From Candidatus Gastranaerophilales bacterium (GTDB taxonomy: Bacteria > Cyanobacteriota > Vampirovibrionia > Gastranaerophilales > Gastranaerophilaceae), in assembly GCA_944326565.1 (NCBI GenBank), contig CALVEL010000002.1, forward strand, positions 186,001-250,000: a stretch of DNA of 64,000 bases, written 5' to 3'. Both the position numbers and the translations under genes were made by a program. Position 1 is the first letter of the stretch. The number at the start of each line of letters is the position of its first letter. The notes below the pieces were generated by a model. It was not told the origin of the DNA, did no database searches, and was given only the letters and a program-made list of their open reading frames with translations. Of this stretch, positions 35,346-44,172 are shown piece by piece.

Positions 35346-36198
35346 TATCAGAGAAAATTATCCGAAACTTATTGAATATTTTGAAAAAGGGATAAATAAT
35401 CCTCAAAAAAATATTGCTCATTGTATTTTGTTATATGGGAATGATTTGAATTCACAATATGAAATAGCTCTTGAAGTAGCTCGTATGTTAAATTGTAAAG
35501 GGACGCATACTCCTGATTGTGATTGTCTGAATTGCCGCTGGATTAGAGAAAATAATCACCCTGAAGTGAGAACGATTTCAAAAATTGATAATAAACCCTC
35601 AGATGATGATGCAAAAACGGTAATTTCTATTGCTCAGGCTAGAATGATTAAAAATGATCTTCTTGTTACATCAGAATATCATCGGGTATTTATATTTTGT
35701 GACAAAGATAAAGATGGCAATATTGCGCCGTTAAATGAAATTAACTTCCCAGAAGCTGCCGCAAATGCTCTTTTGAAAACTTTTGAGGAACCGCCTTCTG
35801 GTACTACATTTTTCTTTTTAACGAAAGATAAGTCTGATGTAATTACGACTGTTCTTTCTCGTGCACAAAGCTTTTTTGTACCATCCAAGCTTTCTGAGGA
35901 TAGAGATTTTTCTATAGTTAAAGATTTGATGGATTTCTTTTTGGAAATTGAGCGCTCTCAAGTGCTGGAGTTTAATGAAAAATTAGTCTTACTTTCAGAA
36001 GAAAATAATCCTTTAATAATTCTTACTCAAATGCAAAACTATCTATCAGAAGTAATTTCACAAGGAAGTTTAACCAGAACAAAACAGTATGAGTTTATAA
36101 AACATATGAAAAATATTGAAAAAGCAAAACAAGAAATTTCTGTAAATATGAATTTGCTCACAGTATTTGAAAATCTTTCGTTTAATTTGGTTTTGTAA
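35329..36198 (+). CDS. holB: DNA polymerase III subunit delta' (HolB-like)
   Basis: A 289-residue AAA+-fold clamp-loader protein. The Cys quartet of the zinc module (NCKGTHTPDCDCLNCRW) and the arginine-finger region (NALLKTFEEPPSGTTFFFLT then VLSRAQ) are clear. The nucleotide loop is altered to LLYGNDLNSQYE, without a Walker A Lys, as expected for delta'. AGAGG precedes the start within holA. The C-terminal domain is short compared with E. coli HolB. Confidence 0.9.
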   Translation: MLSSSNIRENYPKLIEYFEKGINNPQKNIAHCILLYGNDLNSQYEIALEVARMLNCKGTHTPDCDCLNCRWIRENNHPEVRTISKIDNKPSDDDAKTVISIAQARMIKNDLLVTSEYHRVFIFCDKDKDGNIAPLNEINFPEAAANALLKTFEEPPSGTTFFFLTKDKSDVITTVLSRAQSFFVPSKLSEDRDFSIVKDLMDFFLEIERSQVLEFNEKLVLLSEENNPLIILTQMQNYLSEVISQGSLTRTKQYEFIKHMKNIEKAKQEISVNMNLLTVFENLSFNLVL

Positions 36199-36209
36199 TT
36201 TTTAACAAA

Positions 36210-36238
36210 TTGATTATCATGCATTTATTATTTATAAT
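36210..36238 (+). promoter_or_regulatory. Promoter ending six bases before ATG (leaderless pattern)
   Basis: TTGATT, 17-base spacer, TATAAT, then 6 nt to the ATG at 36245. The best example of the pattern in the window. Confidence 0.65.
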
Positions 36239-36244
36239 TTAGTC

Positions 36245-37903
36245 ATGAAAAAGTTTGATATATTTAACCGTTTTAGGGATGCGGTAATTATTGTCAATAA
36301 TAACAAAGAAGTTATTTATAAAAATAATAAATTTAAAAGATGTTTTGCTGACTTTGTAGATCTCAAAAAATTTTCGCATAATGCTAATTTTGATATCTGT
36401 CCGCTCGAAAGTGAAAATGTTGAAAACTATTCTCCTATTTACAATTCACTGATTTCAAAAGAAGATTTTTCTGCAAGAATTTCTTATCAAAATTCTAGTG
36501 GAAAACTTCAGTACTACGATTTTTATGCAACAAAACGATTGAAATATACTCTTATGTTTTTTTCAGATATTAGTGCTGAGGCAGAGTTGAATTCGGTTGA
36601 GAAACAAAACGAAAAATTGAAAGAAAAAATAAAATATCTTGAAATTCAAAATAATGATTTAATGAAAATTAAACAAAAAGCTCAGTCTCAGGCTATCCGA
36701 ATTGCGCTGATAAACAAAGTTTCGAACATAATAAGAGGTTCTATGGATTTGTCTGTTATTTTGGAATCTGCCCTGAAAGAATTATCAATTATGTTTGGGA
36801 CTTTTAAAACTTATTATGCGTCTTACCATGATTCTGAGTTTTTAATAGAAGAAGTCTATCCCTCTAAAAACTTTAATAAGAAAAATAAATTTCAATTTGA
36901 AGAAGATATAATGAAAACTATTCTCACAGGCGAAATTTCAGTTCAGCATACTATGAAAGAATATATAAATGCATCTTCATTTAAACAACCTGTAATGCGA
37001 ATAATTGTCCCGGTGTTTCATATTCAAAACCTAATGGGAGTAATAGTTTTACTTAGTTATCAAAGAAGAGAATTAAATGAGGAATTGGAAATTTTAGAGG
37101 CAATTTCAGCCCAGTTAGGCAATGCAATAATAAGAGCAGAACTATATAACAAAAATATCCAAACAGTTCATCAATTACAAAATGCTCTAAAAGAGTTAAA
37201 AGAAACGCAACTGCATTTGATAAATTCAGAAAAAATGGCATCTTTGGGGCAATTAGTAGCAGGAGTCGCACATGAAATTAATACACCAGTCGCTTCTATA
37301 AAATCAAATAATGCAATTTTAGCCAAATTTATTCCTCAAATAAATGATGAAGAAGTAGCTTCAATACTTTCTGATATCAACGATACTGACCGCGAAGCAA
37401 TTCAACGAATTAGCAATATAGTAACTTCTCTTAAAAAGTTTGTAAGGTTAGATGAAGCTGAACTGCAAGAAGCTGATATTAATAAAGAGCTGGATCTAAC
37501 TCTGGACTTGATTAGACACGAAACTAAAAATAGGATTGATATCCAAAAAAATTACGGAAATATTCCGCTTATAAAGTGCTATCCAAATATGCTAAATCAA
37601 GTTTTTACCAATGTTTTGGTCAATGCATGTCAGGCAATAGAAGGTAAAGGAAAGATAGAAATTACCACTTCTTATGTGCCCAAAACTTTGACTGTGTCTA
37701 TAAAAGACAGCGGAAAAGGAATTGAAAAATCTGAAATTAATAAAATTTTCACAGCTGGATATACTACAAAAGGAGTAGGTGTCGGAACAGGTTTAGGTTT
37801 AGCTATTTCTGCGAAAATTATTGAAAAGCATAAAGGCGAAATTATTGTAAACAGTGAAGTTGGCAAGGGTAGCGAATTTGTTATTACTATTCATAGTGAG
37901 TAG
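36245..37903 (+). CDS. Soluble sensor histidine kinase
   Basis: A 552-residue kinase without membrane spans. The N-terminal about 110 residues look PAS-like, a coiled coil follows (115-150), then a GAF-like domain (about 160-300). The phosphoacceptor His is in QLVAGVAHEINTPVAS (about 346), and the ATPase domain has NVLVNACQAIEG, DSGKGIEKSEINKIF and GVGTGLGLAIS. It would sense a cytoplasmic signal and phosphorylate a response regulator, but none is adjacent, so it is an orphan. Confidence 0.93.
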   Translation: MKKFDIFNRFRDAVIIVNNNKEVIYKNNKFKRCFADFVDLKKFSHNANFDICPLESENVENYSPIYNSLISKEDFSARISYQNSSGKLQYYDFYATKRLKYTLMFFSDISAEAELNSVEKQNEKLKEKIKYLEIQNNDLMKIKQKAQSQAIRIALINKVSNIIRGSMDLSVILESALKELSIMFGTFKTYYASYHDSEFLIEEVYPSKNFNKKNKFQFEEDIMKTILTGEISVQHTMKEYINASSFKQPVMRIIVPVFHIQNLMGVIVLLSYQRRELNEELEILEAISAQLGNAIIRAELYNKNIQTVHQLQNALKELKETQLHLINSEKMASLGQLVAGVAHEINTPVASIKSNNAILAKFIPQINDEEVASILSDINDTDREAIQRISNIVTSLKKFVRLDEAELQEADINKELDLTLDLIRHETKNRIDIQKNYGNIPLIKCYPNMLNQVFTNVLVNACQAIEGKGKIEITTSYVPKTLTVSIKDSGKGIEKSEINKIFTAGYTTKGVGVGTGLGLAISAKIIEKHKGEIIVNSEVGKGSEFVITIHSE

Positions 37904-38203
37904 TATATATTAAAAAATGTTACAAAGTTGATTTTATTATAATTGAATTTCATCTAATATTAAAAAAACAATCATTGAATTTGAGCAAATAATATAAATG
38001 ATTAGTGACAGAATTGAAAAAATAGTTTATATTTATAATATAAAGTGTGATGATTACCCTTTATGAAAAATCACAAATTTCACAGTAAAAGATTTGATTG
38101 TAAATAATTTTTAATAAAAGTAGGTAAAAAAGGCAATAATATTCTAACGAAATTTTTTATAGAAATATAAGTGTGTAGAATATTTTTGTAGTGTCGGAGG
38201 AAA
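37904..38203. other. AT-rich intergenic region, nothing definite
   Basis: About 300 bases between the histidine kinase and the HEAT-repeat gene. No open frame of note, no strong hairpin and no recognised RNA. It ends with a TCGGAGG ribosome site for the downstream gene and presumably holds its promoter. Confidence 0.5.
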
Positions 38204-39064
38204 ATGATGACAATTAGTGTGAACAGCAAGAAAAAACAAGTAAAGAAAACTTTTGATGAATTGTTGATGGATTTAAGAACAAGTAATTCGGAAAAAGTTA
38301 GATATAATGCTGCGCGTGTTTTAGGCGAGATGGGTGATTCAAAAGCTGTTGAACCATTAATCGAAGTTTTAAAACATGATAAAAACGGCTCCGTAAGATT
38401 ATATGCAGCTCGTGCATTAGGCGAACTTGGCGATTCAAAAGCAACAACTCACTTGATTGAATCTTTACGTGAAGACAGAAATGTAGATGTAAGAGTTCGT
38501 GCTGCTAGAGCATTGGGTAGATTAGGCGGTGCAATTGTAGTGGAACCGCTTGTTGAAGCATTAAATGATGAAAATCCTCAAGTATGTATCACAGCAACTG
38601 ATGCATTAATTGAAATTGGTGATGTTGCAACTGATGCTTTGATTGCATCATTGGATCATGAAAAAGTTAATGTTCGTTGTGATGCAACAAGAGCTTTAGG
38701 TGAAATCGGTAACAAAAAAGCAGTTGATAAAGTAATCAACATGTTATATGACGAATGGGTTAACGTAAGAATTTATGCAGTAACTTCTTTAGGAAAATTA
38801 AATGATACAAAAGCAGTTCCTGCATTAATTGATGTAATGAAAAACAGAAATGAAAATGAATTAGTAAGAGCCGGTGCAGCTGCTGCATTAGGGGTACTTC
38901 GTGACCAACGTGCGTTGCTTCCTTTGAGAGAATTGATTATGGAAGCAGAAGAGTTAGGTGAATTAGAAGATACAGCTCTTAAATCATTCAAAAAAATTAT
39001 GGCAGCTAACTGGCAATCTATACCTGGTGCAACTGCTCAGAAAAAACCTGTTGCTACTTTCTAA
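38204..39064 (+). CDS. HEAT-repeat (PBS lyase-type) protein
   Basis: A 286-residue solenoid of about seven HEAT repeats of roughly 31 residues, with the pattern VRxxAAxALGELGDSKAVEPL. Such repeats bind partner proteins; in cyanobacteria related repeats attach bilins to phycobiliproteins, but the repeats alone do not show this. No signal peptide. A basic N-terminal tail (SKKKQVKKT) precedes the repeats. A strong GGAGG site and terminator mark a single, well-expressed gene. Confidence 0.92.
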   Translation: MMTISVNSKKKQVKKTFDELLMDLRTSNSEKVRYNAARVLGEMGDSKAVEPLIEVLKHDKNGSVRLYAARALGELGDSKATTHLIESLREDRNVDVRVRAARALGRLGGAIVVEPLVEALNDENPQVCITATDALIEIGDVATDALIASLDHEKVNVRCDATRALGEIGNKKAVDKVINMLYDEWVNVRIYAVTSLGKLNDTKAVPALIDVMKNRNENELVRAGAAAALGVLRDQRALLPLRELIMEAEELGELEDTALKSFKKIMAANWQSIPGATAQKKPVATF

Positions 39065-39101
39065 TTTACTAATTAATATAATTCTCAAAAATCAATATGT
39101 A

Positions 39102-39131
39102 CAAAAAGACCGCGGACTAGGCGGTCTTTTT
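39102..39131. terminator. Terminator after the HEAT gene
   Basis: AAAAAGACCGC / GCGGTCTTTTT hairpin between convergent genes. Confidence 0.88.
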
Positions 39132-39149
39132 ATTTAGTAAAATATTAAA

Positions 39150-39830
39150 TTACCAGGGATAATCTTTTTTTATTTCCCATCCATCGAATTCAATTACTTT
39201 TGAACAGTAGCATCCTGGACCTAAAATTCCTCCTTGTGCATTTGGATTGCATTGACCGCTAGTTCCTTGTGATATCAGAGCTGTTCTTGTCCAATTACGA
39301 CCTTTGTATTGGTCATAGGTTTGAAATTGGTTGTTTACTATACTAAAAACAAACAAGTCCCGTCCTATTTTATTAGGTGATTTGTTTCCATTAATATCAA
39401 CTGCGATATGGAAAGGGTTATTGTATGCTTTTACTATAATTATAAAAATATATGTACCATCTTCTAATACCAGTGTTGGTCTTTTCTGGGTGTGTTCTTT
39501 TGCGCTCAGATCAGTATATTCGTATGTATTAGATTCTTTATTTATTATGGTTCTAAGATATGGAGCATAATATGTTTGTAAAAAAGTATTTTCATCCAAA
39601 TTGTAATCCCAATCTTCTACGTTTCCGTATTTGTATTTTGCAAATTCTGTTGCTTGTTTTAATGTAGAATATACTTTTTTTAACTGAGTTGTAGTTTGTT
39701 TTTTTTGATAATGGCTAATGATTAACGGTAACGTCATTGCAATTACAATTCCGAGTATGCCAAGTGTAATAAGGACTTCGGCCATTGTAAATGCTGATTT
39801 TTTAGTATTAATTAATTTTGGCTCTTGCAT
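39150..39830 (-). CDS. Prepilin-like protein without G tract
   Basis: A 226-residue class III-type prepilin or pseudopilin. A short leader (MQEPKLINTKKSA) precedes FTMAEVLITLGILGIVIAMT; Ala replaces the usual Gly at the cleavage site. The C-terminal domain has paired Cys and ends FDGWEIKKDYPW, close to the end of the 15603 gene. It would be processed and assembled into a type IV pilus or secretion pseudopilus encoded elsewhere. Unlike the other three prepilin genes here it has no homopolymer in its leader, so it serves as a constitutive comparator. Confidence 0.9.
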   Translation of the reverse strand: MQEPKLINTKKSAFTMAEVLITLGILGIVIAMTLPLIISHYQKKQTTTQLKKVYSTLKQATEFAKYKYGNVEDWDYNLDENTFLQTYYAPYLRTIINKESNTYEYTDLSAKEHTQKRPTLVLEDGTYIFIIIVKAYNNPFHIAVDINGNKSPNKIGRDLFVFSIVNNQFQTYDQYKGRNWTRTALISQGTSGQCNPNAQGGILGPGCYCSKVIEFDGWEIKKDYPW

Positions 39831-39951
39831 ATAAGCCCTTTCAAATTATTTGTATAAATGAATTTTTTAATAAAATAGTGCATTAATTAATAACATAGTA
39901 CATTATATAGTGTATTATGTCAATTTATTTTCGTAATAATTCATTAAATAG

Positions 39952-39957
39952 TATGAT
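39952..39957 (+). promoter_or_regulatory. -10 box six bases before ATG (leaderless pattern)
   Basis: TATGAT, then 6 nt, then the ATG at 39964; the -35 is weak. Confidence 0.45.
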
Positions 39958-39963
39958 TGTACA

Positions 39964-40203
39964 ATGAATAGTGAATATAGATTGGATTTGGACAATTTAA
40001 AAGAACAAATAAAATACCTTGCAGCTGTGCAAGGCATAACTATGAACCGATTAAAGCAGGAAGTAAATGCCAAATACAATAAAACGGATAGTGTAAGAAA
40101 TTTAGGTAATAAGCTTAGAAATAAAACTTTTAGAGTATCTGAACTTGCAGAAATCGCAGAAGTTTTGGGATATGAACTTTATTTACATAGAAAAACAAAT
40201 TAA
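39964..40203 (+). CDS. Small XRE/Cro-like DNA-binding protein
   Basis: A 79-residue protein that is a single helix-turn-helix domain: QIKYLAAVQGITMNRLKQEV, then a longer-than-usual turn with NKTDSVRNLGNKLRN, then FRVSELAEIAEVLGYELYLH. This matches a small Cro-like family common in Firmicutes, often misnamed in databases. Target unknown. No ribosome site; the -10 box position suggests a leaderless message. It lies between a prepilin gene (divergent) and ispD (convergent). Confidence 0.8.
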   Translation: MNSEYRLDLDNLKEQIKYLAAVQGITMNRLKQEVNAKYNKTDSVRNLGNKLRNKTFRVSELAEIAEVLGYELYLHRKTN

Positions 40204-40211
40204 TAGAATTT

Positions 40212-40874
40212 TTAATTGCTAGAATAATTTTGTAAAAATATTTTTGCAATTTCTATATCAGTTTGAGTCGTAATTTTAATATTTTTATAACTTCCATCTA
40301 ATATATATACAGTTTGTCCCAGAGTTTCAAGCATTCCTGCATCATCTGTAAAATTTTGTTCTATCAATTTTTCATGAGCTTTTTTTATAAGATTATATTC
40401 AAAAGCTTGAGGGGTTTGTGTGTTATATAACTTTGCTCTGTCAATTGTTTTGATAATTTTACCATGCTCGACTTCTTTTATTGTATCTATTGTTTTTGTT
40501 GCAACGGTGAGAGCTTTTACATCTTTTACCATTTCAATGCAATGGTTGATTATGTCAGTAGAAATCATTGGTCGTGCACCGTCATGGATTACCACATAGT
40601 CACAAATATCGTATAAAAGTCCATTATAGACAGATTGTTGGCGGGTGGCTCCTCCTTCTGTTATTTTGACTTTGTTGTAATCTTTAAACATCTCTTTTAG
40701 CTCGTCTATTATTGATAGATGTGAGCAAATAATAATTTCATCTACATTTGATTTGTCAAATGCATCAATAGTGTATCTGATTATTTCTTTATCATAAACT
40801 TTTTCAAGCAGTTTATTCTTAGTTCCAAATCTCGAGCCTGTACCTCCAGCTGTGATTATTGCATTTATTTTCAT
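40212..40874 (-). CDS. ispD: 2-C-methyl-D-erythritol 4-phosphate cytidylyltransferase
   Basis: A 220-residue CTP-dependent nucleotidyltransferase of the MEP isoprenoid pathway. It has AIITAGGTGSRFGT with KNKL, VVIHDGARPMIS, VATKTIDTIKEV and QTPQAF. The related TarI (ribitol-phosphate cytidylyltransferase) is an alternative, but no wall-teichoic genes are near. I chose the ATG at 40874, which has AAGGGA upstream, over an in-frame ATG 33 bases earlier. Confidence 0.9.
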   Translation of the reverse strand: MKINAIITAGGTGSRFGTKNKLLEKVYDKEIIRYTIDAFDKSNVDEIIICSHLSIIDELKEMFKDYNKVKITEGGATRQQSVYNGLLYDICDYVVIHDGARPMISTDIINHCIEMVKDVKALTVATKTIDTIKEVEHGKIIKTIDRAKLYNTQTPQAFEYNLIKKAHEKLIEQNFTDDAGMLETLGQTVYILDGSYKNIKITTQTDIEIAKIFLQNYSSN

Positions 40875-41011
40875 TTTTATATATCCCTTAAAAACTGTCT
40901 TTTTCATAATTCTATCATAAAAATCGTAATTAAATTTAACATGGCACTTGATTTATTAGATTTTTAATAATAATATAGAATTACACAACTAGCTAGAAAA
41001 GGAAATTTATT

Positions 41012-41203
41012 ATGTCTAAAAAATGTGATGTATGTGGTAAAGCACCGATAAAAGCAGCGAAATTAACTTTTTCGCATAAACAAATTGTTCACCGTCAATT
41101 ACCAAACTTGCAATCAGTAAAGGTTTGTGTAAACGGTCAAACAAAAAGAATTAATGTTTGTACATCTTGTCTAAGAGCAGGAAAAGTTCAAAAAGCTGTT
41201 TAA
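41012..41203 (+). CDS. rpmB: Ribosomal protein bL28
   Basis: A 63-residue large-subunit ribosomal protein. It keeps the four zinc-binding Cys (CDVCGKAP and CTSCLRAG) and has the family HRQLPNLQ-V segment. GGAAA sits before the ATG. A strong terminator follows, so it is a single-gene unit. Confidence 0.96.
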   Translation: MSKKCDVCGKAPIKAAKLTFSHKQIVHRQLPNLQSVKVCVNGQTKRINVCTSCLRAGKVQKAV

Positions 41204-41230
41204 TTCGTGATTATTTACTAAAAAATTATT

Positions 41231-41262
41231 AAAAGAGTCTTGATTTATTCAAGACTCTTTTC
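41231..41262. terminator. Bidirectional terminator after rpmB
   Basis: AAAAGAGTCTTGA / TCAAGACTCTTTT hairpin between convergent genes; it overlaps the end of the 41245 gene. Confidence 0.88.
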
Positions 41263-41781
41263 TAATTCATTAGGATTTATAAATTTTTTTCCTGTTGGCT
41301 TTTGTTGTTTTGAAGTGGGTTTTTCTGATTGCATTAGTTTGTTAAAATCAAAATTCATCAAATTTGAATCAAGTTCTAAAAGCATTTTTATCAATTTTAT
41401 AATTCCTAAATCCATGTTTAATATTAAACATTCACTTTCAGTTTCGTCAAAACTGTGAGCCGGAAAAGGTGCAGATTTTTTTACAGCTGATAATACTCGG
41501 TTATCATAGTCTTTGTTACCTGATTCTTGAATAATTTCTAAATTACTTAATTTACCTTTTTGGTCAATTTTAAATTTTACTATCGTAGAATAATTTTCAT
41601 TTGTGTCAGGTAGTTCAAAATTTGAAATAATTTTTTTACCTACAGGAATTAAATATTGTTGCATTTCTGAAGATGTATTAATACCAACAATGTCATAAGG
41701 ATTGTTTTGAATATCAAAAGCACAAGATGGCAGAGCTAATGTTATAATAAATGCAATTGTTAAAAATATTTTTTTAGTCAT
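41245..41781 (-). CDS. Exported TonB-C-like protein
   Basis: A 178-residue protein with a signal peptide (FLTIAFIITLALPSCAF; the Cys after LPS could be a lipidation site). Residues about 45-125 match the TonB C-terminal pattern: FKIDQKGKLSNLEIIQESGN, then YDNRVLSAVKKSAPFP. A Lys/Gln/Pro-rich tail follows. The last of three tandem genes of the same type. Without an N-terminal anchor and proline spacer it is not a complete TonB. Confidence 0.8.
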   Translation of the reverse strand: MTKKIFLTIAFIITLALPSCAFDIQNNPYDIVGINTSSEMQQYLIPVGKKIISNFELPDTNENYSTIVKFKIDQKGKLSNLEIIQESGNKDYDNRVLSAVKKSAPFPAHSFDETESECLILNMDLGIIKLIKMLLELDSNLMNFDFNKLMQSEKPTSKQQKPTGKKFINPNELEKSLE

Positions 41782-41789
41782 ATAAAAAT

Positions 41790-42551
41790 CTATTTTTTAT
41801 TTACATCCAGTACATAATAATCAAATGTCATCAAAATATTTATATCTTTTAAGTTTTTATCAATGTTTTCTGGAAATTTATCAAAAGGTTCAGTTGACTT
41901 AACTGCATTTAAAGCACTTTCATCATTGAGTTTATCACCTGAGGATTGCTTAATTTCACAAGAGACCAGTTTACCCTCCCGATTAATTTTAAATTGTACC
42001 TTTGCAACACCTCCGTTGTTTGTTACAGGTAATTTCCAATTTCCTCGAATTTTTTGTTCTACAGCAGTTATATAATCCTTTGTTCCAGGGTATTTTTCGC
42101 TGTATTTTTTTATAAGTTCTTTATTATTACTAATTGCGTTTTGTTTTCTTAACTGACGTGTAGCTGTTAGTTTTTGTACCATTTCATCATCTTTTACAAA
42201 TGTATTTATATTATTTAAAAAAGAATCTTCACTGACTTTTTTCATAAATGCAAATGTATTTTCCCAGATTTGCGGGGACATATATTGATCTTTGTTATAG
42301 TCTTTAGATTTTATAATGCCAATTTTATCCTCGTTTATATCGTATTTAATATAGACCACTTTTTCTGTATCATTTCTTCCTTGGTAGCGTATAACGTAAA
42401 ATAGACTGTTTTCATTTTTGGATATAGAATCATGGTCAAGGTAGATGTATTTAGATGTATTTGTAATATTAAGTCTAATCCAATCAGCTGCAAATACAGC
42501 TGAATTTAGAGACAAAAGTATTATAAATATAAGAACTGCTTTTTTTATCAT
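41790..42551 (-). CDS. Exported TonB-C-like protein
   Basis: A 253-residue exported protein (signal KAVLIFIILLSLNSAVFAAD). The N-terminal domain reports-like beta strands (IRLNITNTSKYIYLDHDSI, VVYIKYDINEDKIGIIKSKD) is shared with the next gene upstream. The C-terminal part has the TonB-C pattern KIRGNWKLPVTN, VQFKINREGKLVSCEIKQSS and LNAVKSTEPFDKFPE. It lies 8 bases upstream of the 41245 gene. Probably periplasmic; role unknown. Confidence 0.82.
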   Translation of the reverse strand: MIKKAVLIFIILLSLNSAVFAADWIRLNITNTSKYIYLDHDSISKNENSLFYVIRYQGRNDTEKVVYIKYDINEDKIGIIKSKDYNKDQYMSPQIWENTFAFMKKVSEDSFLNNINTFVKDDEMVQKLTATRQLRKQNAISNNKELIKKYSEKYPGTKDYITAVEQKIRGNWKLPVTNNGGVAKVQFKINREGKLVSCEIKQSSGDKLNDESALNAVKSTEPFDKFPENIDKNLKDINILMTFDYYVLDVNKK

Positions 42552-42576
42552 TTAGTATCCTCATAAAATTAAACTT

Positions 42577-42614
42577 AAAAAGGGAATCAACAAATTTATA
42601 AGCTGATTCCCGAA
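42577..42614 (-). terminator. Terminator within the TonB-C cluster
   Basis: GGGAATCA / TGATTCCC stem with T run on the minus strand after the 42622 gene. Confidence 0.7.
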
Positions 42615-42621
42615 AGAAAAA

Positions 42622-43386
42622 TTATTTTACGAATTTTTTAATAAGTTTTTGTTCAAAAGTTATAGGTAAATTAAGAATGTTATTACCTTCATTCCCTTCA
42701 GGGAAAGATGCAAAAGGTGCGGTTAAATTAACAGCTGCAATAGCAGATCTTTTAGCAGCTTCATTGTTTGAAGATTGCAGAATTCTGTATCCGTTGTAAC
42801 TTCCGTCAGAATTGATGCTGATAATTAAAGTAACTTTTGTATTTACTGTATTAATATTTGTTCTCCAATTGCTAAGAATAGATGATTTGATATTATTAAC
42901 ATATGCTTGATATTCTTCTTCTGTGAAACCGAAACGACTGCTGCTTGGTAAATGATTTGATACATCTTTTATATTTGTAATATTCATACTAATATCAGAG
43001 TCGGTGTTTTTTTCATGATACATTGCTAATGCAAAATTGTGCGCACTTCGAAGAATCGCATTTGAATTAATATCTTTCATAAATGCTCTCGGATGCTTGC
43101 TGTAATATCCAGGATCATATTCATCCGGTTCAAAATCTTCAACTCTTATAATCCCTACTTTGTCTTTAGAATAATTTGATATAGCATAGACGATTTTAGT
43201 TGGTTTTTGTCCCTTTTTATATATCAAAGCATAAGTGCAGGTGTCAGTAGATAGATATTTGACAGATTCACTGTCAATAAATAGTTGAATATCAGGATTT
43301 CCGCTGTCTACCGCAACCCAAGTCGCTGCATTTGCTGATAGTGCACCAAACAGACACATTGCTAAAATTAATAATTTCTTTTTCAT
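42622..43386 (-). CDS. Exported TonB-C-like protein
   Basis: A 254-residue exported protein (signal LLILAMCLFGALSANAATW). It matches the 41790 protein along its length: an N-terminal domain with IQLFIDSESVKYLS and KDKVGIIRVEDFEPDEYDP, and a C-terminal TonB-C-like domain (SSILSNWRTNIN, SDGSYNGYRILQSSN, AAVNLTAPFASFPEG). The first of three tandem paralogues, with a partial terminator after it. Related proteins occur as repeated families in this kind of genome; function unknown. Confidence 0.82.
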   Translation of the reverse strand: MKKKLLILAMCLFGALSANAATWVAVDSGNPDIQLFIDSESVKYLSTDTCTYALIYKKGQKPTKIVYAISNYSKDKVGIIRVEDFEPDEYDPGYYSKHPRAFMKDINSNAILRSAHNFALAMYHEKNTDSDISMNITNIKDVSNHLPSSSRFGFTEEEYQAYVNNIKSSILSNWRTNINTVNTKVTLIISINSDGSYNGYRILQSSNNEAAKRSAIAAVNLTAPFASFPEGNEGNNILNLPITFEQKLIKKFVK

Positions 43387-43557
43387 ATCTAACCCTCATC
43401 TTTTTTATTACATTATAATAGTAAACATATATCTTGTGCAAGTTTTTTAAGTAATCTTGATTTATTATTAAGGGATGTTACAAGATTGCGAAATTATTTG
43501 TTTTTTTTTCTTAAATAAAATAAAATATTATTGGGAAATTTGAGGGATAAAATTAAT

Positions 43558-44064
43558 ATGTTAAAAGAAGAGGTTAAAGAAAAAACTTTATCACCGCAGC
43601 AAGTGCGAGCAATTTTGAATGCTGATAATAAAGAAATAGTTGAATTATGTAAACGTGCTGCAATATTGCCAAAGAAAAACGCTAAAGGTCAGACATATTT
43701 TTCATATGACGAGGTACGTCATTTAAGAAAATTGCAAGCTAAAAAGAGTATGTCCAATCCGATTGCAATTTCAGCGCCTGCACTTCCTCAAAAAGAAGTC
43801 TCTATGATGAAAAATCTTTTAGGTTCCTTAAAAGAAATGGAAACTAATCTAAGTGACAGAATTGCTAAAGTTATAGATGAAAAACTTGAAGGCATGGATG
43901 AGGTTGTAGTAGAACTTATTCGTTGCAAAACTGATAATGAGACTCTGCGTCAGAAAATTATAGACTTAAATAAAGAAATTTATCAGCTTAAAAATGATCT
44001 TAACAGCTATAAACCTATAGGTTTTGGTATGTATAGAAAAAAAGAAAGAAGTATTTGGGAATAA
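43558..44064 (+). CDS. MerR-like helix-turn-helix protein with coiled coil
   Basis: A 168-residue protein. Residues about 10-60 (LSPQQVRAILNADNKEIVEL, then KNAKGQTYFSYDEVRHLRKL) resemble the winged helix-turn-helix of MerR/HTH_17 proteins. A long coiled coil (about 85-155) follows and the C-terminus is basic. It may be a DNA-binding dimer or chromosome-associated factor. I chose ATG 43558, with GAGGG upstream, over a TTG 27 bases earlier. It sits about 110 bases before recA on the same strand. Confidence 0.75.
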   Translation: MLKEEVKEKTLSPQQVRAILNADNKEIVELCKRAAILPKKNAKGQTYFSYDEVRHLRKLQAKKSMSNPIAISAPALPQKEVSMMKNLLGSLKEMETNLSDRIAKVIDEKLEGMDEVVVELIRCKTDNETLRQKIIDLNKEIYQLKNDLNSYKPIGFGMYRKKERSIWE

Positions 44065-44172
44065 TACTTTCTGAATATCAGTTTTTATCATGATTTTAGG
44101 TTATTTTGAGTTGAATGACAAAATGATTTAAAATCATGTTTTTTATAATAATAATTTGAAAAGGGATAGAAA

